A DNA stretch of 25,930 nt from a virus. The stretch spans positions 1 to 25,930 of the IMG/VR virus record IMGVR_UViG_3300020168_000351, one strand, 5' to 3'. This document shows positions 21,197 to 25,930 of this stretch, in pieces. Made by a program: the position numbers and the translations under genes. Position 1 is the first letter of the stretch. Each line of letters begins with the position of its first letter. Under the pieces are notes generated by a model, which ran no database searches, was not told where the DNA came from, and saw only the letters and a list, made by a program, of their open reading frames with translations.

Positions 21197-22560
21197 TATA
21201 ATTTAAACTCCTTAAATCGTTCATTCATTTCTGTTTTATCAAATGTAGGTGTATCGTCCACTAAGTCACTGGATCCTTCTGAATCGAATAACCGCATTTT
21301 AGATCGATCCACACCAACTAAGAATCTCTTATTAACGTTCGGATCATTATATCTATTCTTTAATTGTTTTACCATAATCTGATTATCTTTAGAAAGCTCG
21401 TCATTTGATATTAAGGCAAACATTAAGTCCGCCGTTGCGGGTAATCCAAAAGATTCGGACGTATCTTCAAGCCCAACATCCGAGTTAGAATAACCCGAAC
21501 GCGTCGTCTGCGTTGCAGAGATAATCGGAACGTTGAACTCAACTGCAAGTCCGCGGATCTCTTCGGCAATAGCTTTAATATATGAGTAAGAATTGATAGA
21601 TCCTCCCATGCCTTTCATACGTGCAGATGCACATATATTTAAATAGTCTATAAAAATAATATCAGGTATAAAGTTCTTTTTTAGCTTTAGCTCATTAAGC
21701 AAAGCACGAAAATGATTGGTGTGAGCCTGACCTGTTGGATATTCCTTTATAATTAATTTACCATTAGTCTTGGCAGCAATCTGTGAAACTTTATTGACTA
21801 GCATATCCTTAGATAGCGTTTCCAGCTGGTCAATAGGTACATCCAAAAGATTTGCATCGATACGTTCCGCGATCCGCTCTTCGCTCATTTCCATTGTAAT
21901 ATATAAAACGTTCTTACCATCGTTTAAAGCCGCTGCACTGACGTGACACATAAAAAGGGATTTACCCACGCCCGTACCCGCGAGCGCGATGTTAAGGGTC
22001 TTATTAGGTAATCCACCCTTTGTAATCTTATTAAAGAACTCAAGGTCAAAAGGAATTCTTTCTTCTTGTTCATGATAGAAGTCGTATCGCTCAGACACGT
22101 TCTCGATATAGTCATGGCCAATATTCGTATCAAAAGAAACAGCCAGTGCCTTTGTAAGTATATCAGGTAAAGAGTTTTTAGTTAGCGTACTATGTTTGCC
22201 GTCGATAATACTTATACTCTCCATAATGGCATTGTACACAGCACGATCCTGACACCACTTCTCGGTAGTATCAAAGAGCCATTTATCATCAATAGCTTCT
22301 ACTGCAAATATGTTTGGAATAATCTCTACAGCATGTTGATATTGTTCGTCATTAAATTTATCAGACTGGTCTACCTCGATTTTAAAAGATTCCTGTGTAG
22401 GCAATCTATTATATTTGGCGACGTACTTAGCAACCTCCTTGAACAGCTGGCGATAAACACCATCGAAATATTCAGGCTTTATAAACGGTAAAACCTTACG
22501 CATGAACTTCTCATTAGTAAGCACATTGCGCAAGACTGTTTGCTCTATATTAGCGTTCAT
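21196..22560 (-). CDS. Replicative DnaB-type helicase (T4 gp41-like)
   Basis: This 454-residue protein has an N-terminal helical domain (1-150) and a RecA-like motor domain. Walker A is AGTGVGKS at 194-201, a Glu-containing TMEMSEERIAERI segment starts at 222, Walker B is IIFIDYLN at 301-308, and a Gln sensor lies in SATQTTRSGYSN at 348-359. Length and order match T4 gp41, the hexameric 5'-3' helicase that moves with the primase at the fork. It has an early-type promoter inside the end of the preceding gene. AAAGGAAACC precedes the start. Confidence 0.95.
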   Translation of the reverse strand: MNANIEQTVLRNVLTNEKFMRKVLPFIKPEYFDGVYRQLFKEVAKYVAKYNRLPTQESFKIEVDQSDKFNDEQYQHAVEIIPNIFAVEAIDDKWLFDTTEKWCQDRAVYNAIMESISIIDGKHSTLTKNSLPDILTKALAVSFDTNIGHDYIENVSERYDFYHEQEERIPFDLEFFNKITKGGLPNKTLNIALAGTGVGKSLFMCHVSAAALNDGKNVLYITMEMSEERIAERIDANLLDVPIDQLETLSKDMLVNKVSQIAAKTNGKLIIKEYPTGQAHTNHFRALLNELKLKKNFIPDIIFIDYLNICASARMKGMGGSINSYSYIKAIAEEIRGLAVEFNVPIISATQTTRSGYSNSDVGLEDTSESFGLPATADLMFALISNDELSKDNQIMVKQLKNRYNDPNVNKRFLVGVDRSKMRLFDSEGSSDLVDDTPTFDKTEMNERFKEFKL

Positions 22561-22819
22561 TGGTTTCCTTTATCGAATTTTCTATAATGGCTAATAGTAT
22601 CGCACCTGCAGTGGATTGTAAATCCACATTATCAGCAGAATCACCAACAGGTGAATAATGTACTGAAAAGTCGAAGTTCAAATGCTCACCATCTTCAGCT
22701 ACTTTTATTGCACCGAAATTAATAACGGTTTCGACAAACTCCCCGGTTAGGATCCGGATGTTCCAATAATCATTCTTATCAGAGCTGGGGATTAATTCAT
22801 AGTCTACATTTTCTTCCAT
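22550..22819 (-). CDS. Small acidic conserved hypothetical protein
   Basis: This 89-residue acidic protein has a beta-rich middle (YWNIRILTGEFVETVINFG and HLNFDFSVHYSP) and a helical C-terminus (AGAILLAIIENSIKETNE). GGAGAATATGTA precedes the ATG, and the start overlaps the stop of the nucleotidyltransferase gene. Its last 11 bases overlap the helicase start. I know such proteins only as conserved hypotheticals of marine T4-like phages. A promoter for the helicase lies inside it. Confidence 0.7.
   Translation of the reverse strand: MEENVDYELIPSSDKNDYWNIRILTGEFVETVINFGAIKVAEDGEHLNFDFSVHYSPVGDSADNVDLQSTAGAILLAIIENSIKETNER
22594..22626 (-). promoter_or_regulatory. Early-type promoter for the helicase gene
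   Basis: On the minus strand, TTTACA (22617-22622), a 17-base spacer and TACTAT (22594-22599), inside the 89-residue gene. The -35 is centred in the perfect inverted repeat GTGGATTTACAATCCAC. Confidence 0.7.
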
Positions 22820-23169
22820 TACATATTCTCCCTAATTTTAGTGGCTGATATCTGATGTATCTCTTCACCTAAATCATGTTTGGTTATACTATATCCAACA
22901 TCACGTCCATATGATATATCTACTATATTTGGAACTTGGTTTATCTCGTAGTCCTTACTATATACAAACCCCTCTTTTTTTAAAGCATTTGTAATAAAAA
23001 GTCGCACTTCGTGATAATCATATGGATTGTCTTTGGTAATGGGCATATCCCTGACCTGGATAACTACTTGTCCAGTTTTTCGAATAGCTCGTTTAAAAAG
23101 TTCGGTGTGGCCTCTGTGCCAAGGTTGCCACCTCCCAAGTAACTGTACAGTTGGTTTAGATCTATCCAC
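22819..23169 (-). CDS. Cytidylyltransferase-like nucleotidyltransferase, GTG start
   Basis: This 116-residue protein has GRWQPWHRGH at 12-21 (the HxGH nucleotide-binding motif) and ISATKIREN near the C-terminus (the IS(T/A)xxR motif), so it is a full small nucleotidyltransferase domain. The substrate is unknown. The start is GTG, with AAGGA seven bases upstream and an in-frame stop just before it. It overlaps the P-loop kinase by 106 bases in another frame. The pair looks like two halves of a kinase-nucleotidyltransferase unit that is fused in other phages, as far as I recall. A split by a frameshift or an internal initiation site are both possible. Confidence 0.8.
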   Translation of the reverse strand: MDRSKPTVQLLGRWQPWHRGHTELFKRAIRKTGQVVIQVRDMPITKDNPYDYHEVRLFITNALKKEGFVYSKDYEINQVPNIVDISYGRDVGYSITKHDLGEEIHQISATKIRENM

Positions 23170-23525
23170 TTAGTAATCCTTACATCATAAAATTCAGGTT
23201 CTGTAAATATAAGATCGGTGTCTAAATATCTACTATTCTCTATAGTGTCCATCCAAATAGTATAATCAGCATCAAAGATATAGCGGGTTAAATCTGTTGG
23301 ACAAACAAAGTCACAGATAACGGTTCTGCCGTTACCTTTCTCAAAGTCTGCAAAGTTGGCCATTCGCCGAGCTTGTCTGAGCCTTCCCTCCATGGTAAAG
23401 TCCCAGTCGTTAGCCATCTTTCGTATAACGTCAGCATCATACCAAGCGCAGTCGAATCCAAGCGATAACTCTCTAGCAATTTTTGACTTACCACTTCCAG
23501 GTAATCCCATTATCAATATCTTCAT
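23064..23525 (-). CDS. P-loop kinase, adenylylsulfate-kinase-like
   Basis: This 153-residue protein has Walker A GLPGSGKS at 7-14. WYDADVIRKM follows at 28-37, then a helical lid with GRLRQARRMA (47-56), a strand TVICDFVCPT (68-77) and IWMDTIENSRYLDTD (90-104). These are features of the APS-kinase/zeta-toxin-like fold that phosphorylates small molecules or nucleotides. APS kinases make PAPS, but the phosphate acceptor cannot be read here. The last 35 residues are encoded in DNA that also codes for the next protein in another frame and look unlike a kinase C-terminus. The ATG follows the previous stop by only one codon gap. Confidence 0.8.
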   Translation of the reverse strand: MKILIMGLPGSGKSKIARELSLGFDCAWYDADVIRKMANDWDFTMEGRLRQARRMANFADFEKGNGRTVICDFVCPTDLTRYIFDADYTIWMDTIENSRYLDTDLIFTEPEFYDVRITKWIDLNQLYSYLGGGNLGTEATPNFLNELFEKLDK

Positions 23526-23753
23526 TTAGTGTAACACTTCACTCTGGTTAAAAGTTTTCACCTCGCCTTTTAAATCGAACATTGCCTTTACCATTTTATT
23601 ATAATCTTCCTCTGATAAAGATGTTCTATAGAGTGACATACCGATGGTGGACATAACTGCTGCTACCATCATAACATCAACGTCCTCTAATAAAGTGTTT
23701 ACTAAATCTATAAGTTTATTATATGTAAACTGGAATTCCTCTTCTTCATACAT
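23526..23753 (-). CDS. Small acidic helical hypothetical protein after uvsX
   Basis: This 75-residue protein starts MYEEEEFQFTYNKLIDLVN at 23753, one base after the uvsX stop, with GAGGTG of the uvsX end as ribosome-binding site. It appears to be all helix, with a hydrophobic segment VDVMMVAAVMSTIGMSLY around 25-43 that may be a core helix rather than a membrane span. It directly precedes the kinase gene. No family known to me. Confidence 0.7.
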   Translation of the reverse strand: MYEEEEFQFTYNKLIDLVNTLLEDVDVMMVAAVMSTIGMSLYRTSLSEEDYNKMVKAMFDLKGEVKTFNQSEVLH

Positions 23754-23754
23754 T

Positions 23755-24801
23755 TTACACCTCTTCGACAATAGCATCCATATCTATTGGCGCCTGGTAA
23801 CCAATACTATATTGCTTTTTAATAAATTCTTTGAAGTCGGTATCTTCAAAGATAGGTTGCCAAAACTCTGCCTCTAGAGTTTGATCATACCTAACTTTGC
23901 TACCCACCTCACCAGTCTCCATATCCGTCGCTGCATACCAGCCATTCGAAGGTTTAGTAACGTACCCACCAGCAAGAGCCACGTCAAGAAGGCCAGAATA
24001 ACTGCGAACACCACCGTCCCAGGAAACAGTAATAGGAATCTTAGATTTTTCTTTAACATATCTGCTCTTCTCAACATTAATTACAAAATGGTATCCGGTG
24101 ATTTCTGTACCCTTTTTCTCTTGTTGGCGACCTATAATCCATATATTATCCGCGGAGTAATAAATGCCTGTACCCCCAGAGACAATAGCTTTAGGGAATA
24201 ATCCCATTTCTTGATATGTATGATTTACTGCTAGTAACGGAATATCCTTCATAGTTAGATAAGGAGTGGTCATACGAAATAGACCCTTGAGGGCCTTTGC
24301 GCGAGACATGTCCGCAACTGATTTTTCGTTTAGCGCGTCTTCAAGCTCTTTCTTAGATGCCAGATTACCAATAGAATCGATTACGATAACCACCCGGTCA
24401 CCACGCTCTAATTGTTCCAGCTGGCCAATAAGATCAAATTTAAGCTCTTCCACATTTGCAACAGGGGTATGTAGTACACGGTTTGTATCAATGTCGAATT
24501 GCTGGAAGTATGATTGGGGTGAGCCAAATTCTGAATCATAAAATAGCATAACCGAATCTGGATACTTTTCCATATAAGCCTGAGCCATGAGCAAGGCGAA
24601 TGAAGTTTTAAAATGTTTGGATGGACCCGCTAAGACTGTAAGTCCGGGTGTAAGCCCGCCATCCACGGAACCAGATAGTGCCACGTTAATCATCGGCACG
24701 GCTGTAGGAATCATATCCTTTTCTGCAAAGAACTTAGATTGAGCTAGGACTTCCGTCGTTTTGATCTTCGAGTTCTTTTTGAGTTTGTCCATAATTGACA
24801 T
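23755..24801 (-). CDS. uvsX: UvsX RecA-like recombinase
   Basis: This 348-residue protein aligns by eye with T4 UvsX over its core. Walker A is GPSKHFKTS at about 59-67. LFYDSEFGSPQSYF follows near 86, VVIVIDSIGNLASKKE (Walker B region) near 137, and AVNHTYQEM near 186. GGGTGxYYSAD-like SGGTGIYYSADN and VEKSRYVKEKSKIP follow. UvsX forms filaments on single-stranded DNA and drives recombination-dependent replication. It is slightly shorter than T4 UvsX because the acidic C-terminal tail is reduced. The start overlaps the end of the dehydrogenase gene by 68 bases and has its own early-type promoter inside that gene. Confidence 0.97.
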   Translation of the reverse strand: MSIMDKLKKNSKIKTTEVLAQSKFFAEKDMIPTAVPMINVALSGSVDGGLTPGLTVLAGPSKHFKTSFALLMAQAYMEKYPDSVMLFYDSEFGSPQSYFQQFDIDTNRVLHTPVANVEELKFDLIGQLEQLERGDRVVIVIDSIGNLASKKELEDALNEKSVADMSRAKALKGLFRMTTPYLTMKDIPLLAVNHTYQEMGLFPKAIVSGGTGIYYSADNIWIIGRQQEKKGTEITGYHFVINVEKSRYVKEKSKIPITVSWDGGVRSYSGLLDVALAGGYVTKPSNGWYAATDMETGEVGSKVRYDQTLEAEFWQPIFEDTDFKEFIKKQYSIGYQAPIDMDAIVEEV

Positions 24802-25603
24802 TTTGCTGTTTCTCTCTTTCGTCTAATTCATATTGGTTTCTGTACTCATTATTAATTCTAACACATTCTTCGATTAATGTAAACCTCTTACTGTAATTAG
24901 TTAGAGCACTAGTGTCTTTGGGAAAGCACGCACCGCCGTATCCTTGTTTACCGTCGAACCCCGGCACTTTAGTATGGGATGGACCGATTCGTTTATCTGC
25001 GGCTACTGCCTTTATGATTGTATGAAAATTAGCATCTGTGTCACCAACTGCATCATATAGCTGATTAAAAAATGTAACTTTCATTGCCAGGAAACTATTA
25101 ATAGTATACTTTACAAAGCTTGCTTCCTTTATAGACATATGATACGTTGGGCAATGGTTGCAAAGACTATATTTTTCATATAAGGTTTGTAGTTGTTTTG
25201 TGTACTCATACTTACCGCCAAAGATATGGAATTCTGGTTCGACAAATTGTTCGTTTGCGGATTTTTCAGTTAGAAATTCTGGATTGTATACTATTCGATC
25301 ACGGTCAGACCATTGGCCTACTACATCTGGCGTAGCTGTAGATTTGATAACAATCATTGGGCAACTGTGAAGTCTACGAACTACGTCCTCTATAATTCTG
25401 CTATCTATTTGACCATCTGAATGCATAGGTGTTGGTACACATACAAATGCAGCATCAAACAGGTGTGGTATAATATCTGATACATCTGATCCGTATATAG
25501 GATCGATGATTGTCTTTTCTACGTTCGGATGACTAAATCCATAGTCTACAGCTTTACCTACAAACCCGTGACCGACTATTAATATTTTTATAGGAATTCC
25601 CAT
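24734..25603 (-). CDS. UDP-glucose/GDP-mannose dehydrogenase-like, short form
   Basis: This 289-residue protein has the NAD-binding GHGFVG at 11-16, FVCVPTPM at 53-60, the central-domain KYTINSFLAMKVTFFN at 165-180, and the catalytic Cys226 in GGACFPKD. The family oxidises the C6 hydroxyl of a nucleotide sugar to a uronate in two steps. Bacterial members run to about 390-450 residues; this form lacks most of the C-terminal UDP-binding domain and ends in a polar tail. A similar short form occurs in some phages. The start overlaps the dCMP deaminase stop by 16 bases. Together with the epimerase at 19235 it may remodel cell-surface or virion sugars. Confidence 0.85.
   Translation of the reverse strand: MGIPIKILIVGHGFVGKAVDYGFSHPNVEKTIIDPIYGSDVSDIIPHLFDAAFVCVPTPMHSDGQIDSRIIEDVVRRLHSCPMIVIKSTATPDVVGQWSDRDRIVYNPEFLTEKSANEQFVEPEFHIFGGKYEYTKQLQTLYEKYSLCNHCPTYHMSIKEASFVKYTINSFLAMKVTFFNQLYDAVGDTDANFHTIIKAVAADKRIGPSHTKVPGFDGKQGYGGACFPKDTSALTNYSKRFTLIEECVRINNEYRNQYELDEREKQQNVNYGQTQKELEDQNDGSPSSI
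24855..24885 (-). promoter_or_regulatory. Early-type promoter for uvsX
   Basis: On the minus strand, GGTTTACA, a 17-base spacer and TAGAAT. The -35 is at 24878-24883 and the -10 at 24855-24860, inside the dehydrogenase gene, about 54 bases before the uvsX start. Confidence 0.7.
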
Positions 25604-25930
25604 TGTAGACCAGCTTCTTTAAACATTTGTAGGGTTTGCTCCGTCGACTCTTTCCATCTAGGATTAAAAGCATCACCTTTCATAATAACTCTATGAATAC
25701 CAACCTGAATTATAGCCTTTGCACATTCGGAGCAACATGGCAACCCCCAGACATACATAGTTGCGTTGTGAAGGCTTACTCCATTGTATGTAGCATTATA
25801 TATGCAATTAGCCTCTGCGTGAACGATGTATTTGTACTTTTGTTCTCGGTCTTTATACCTATCATCATCTGCTATATGCCTAGGGAATCCATTATATCCT
25901 GTGCTTAGTACTTCGCCTTTTCGACCAACT
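25588..25930 (-). CDS. Deoxycytidylate deaminase, 5' end outside window
   Basis: The frame is open from the window edge to a TAA at 25588, giving 113 residues of the C-terminal part. It has the zinc signature of the deaminase family: HAEANCIYNA (HAE) and then WGLPCCSECAKAII (PCxxC), spaced as in dCMP deaminases. STGYNGFPRHIADD precedes it and is typical of the dCMP-deaminase substrate loop. The enzyme turns dCMP into dUMP, the substrate of ThyX, so the two genes serve the same thymidylate route. The N-terminus is cut off. Its stop overlaps the dehydrogenase start by 16 bases. Confidence 0.93.
   Translation of the reverse strand, partial: VGRKGEVLSTGYNGFPRHIADDDRYKDREQKYKYIVHAEANCIYNATYNGVSLHNATMYVWGLPCCSECAKAIIQVGIHRVIMKGDAFNPRWKESTEQTLQMFKEAGLQWEFL

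Noticed and set aside
23080-23100. UUUAAAC slippery heptamer in frame with the kinase, as a -1 frameshift site
   Set aside because: A shift there would enter the right frame but leave out the GRWQPWHRGH motif of the nucleotidyltransferase, so the fusion would be inactive; the GTG with AAGGA explains expression better.
1-25930. tRNA genes
   Set aside because: No cloverleaf or canonical T-loop motif was seen outside the tmRNA on either strand by eye; a tRNA scan would settle it.

Overview
The window is a segment of a T4-like (tevenvirus-type) myovirus genome, probably from a marine phage of an alphaproteobacterium. T4-type genes include UvsX recombinase, gp41-type DnaB helicase, ThyX, dCMP deaminase and a MazG-like pyrophosphatase. 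There is a head/structural gene block, T4-style late promoters (TATAAATA) and T4-early-like promoters (TTTACA, 17 nt, TANNNT). The host inference rests on a circularly permuted, two-piece tmRNA gene of alphaproteobacterial type (tag ANDNFAPSGFALAA) and on a phage-encoded DUF1289 protein. All supported genes lie on the minus strand, so transcription runs from high to low coordinates. The base composition looks AT-rich.

Layout in transcription order. (1) 25930-18507, replication and nucleotide metabolism: dCMP deaminase (5' end outside the window), UDP-sugar dehydrogenase, UvsX, a P-loop kinase overlapping a nucleotidyltransferase, gp41-like helicase, ThyX, MazG-like NTPase, a DUF1599-like protein and an NAD-dependent epimerase. 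Early-type promoters lie before uvsX, the helicase and the MazG-like gene. (2) 18477-15894: SleB-type cell-wall hydrolase, DUF1289 and DUF3310-like proteins, then an early-type promoter driving the permuted tmRNA, a two-helix membrane protein and an outer-membrane porin, closed by a terminator. (3) 15878-10315: envelope and secreted proteins. One has its own signal peptide; then a consensus late promoter precedes a Thr/Asn-repeat secreted protein, a large secreted protein, a beta-rich protein, a membrane-anchored coiled coil, a class-3 lipase and three tiny membrane proteins. One of these is only 45 residues. This looks like a late lysis/envelope cassette. (4) 10274-6123: small early-type operons with hypothetical proteins, a UDG-superfamily protein, a DUF932 protein, and a half-size Na+/phosphate cotransporter domain. 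(5) 6114-1: a late-promoter-driven structural operon ending in a nucleotidyltransferase that runs off the window.

Two points stand out. First, a phage-borne, circularly permuted tmRNA sits in a 400-base stretch with no protein gene. Second, three genes of the structural operon begin with the same short motif, which resembles the T4 capsid-targeting sequence cut by the prohead protease. One is a nucleotidyltransferase, one a KxDG ligase-like protein and one a possible PD-(D/E)XK nuclease. They may form a set of enzymes packaged in the head and injected with the DNA. Functional calls come from motif recognition by eye; no database search was run.
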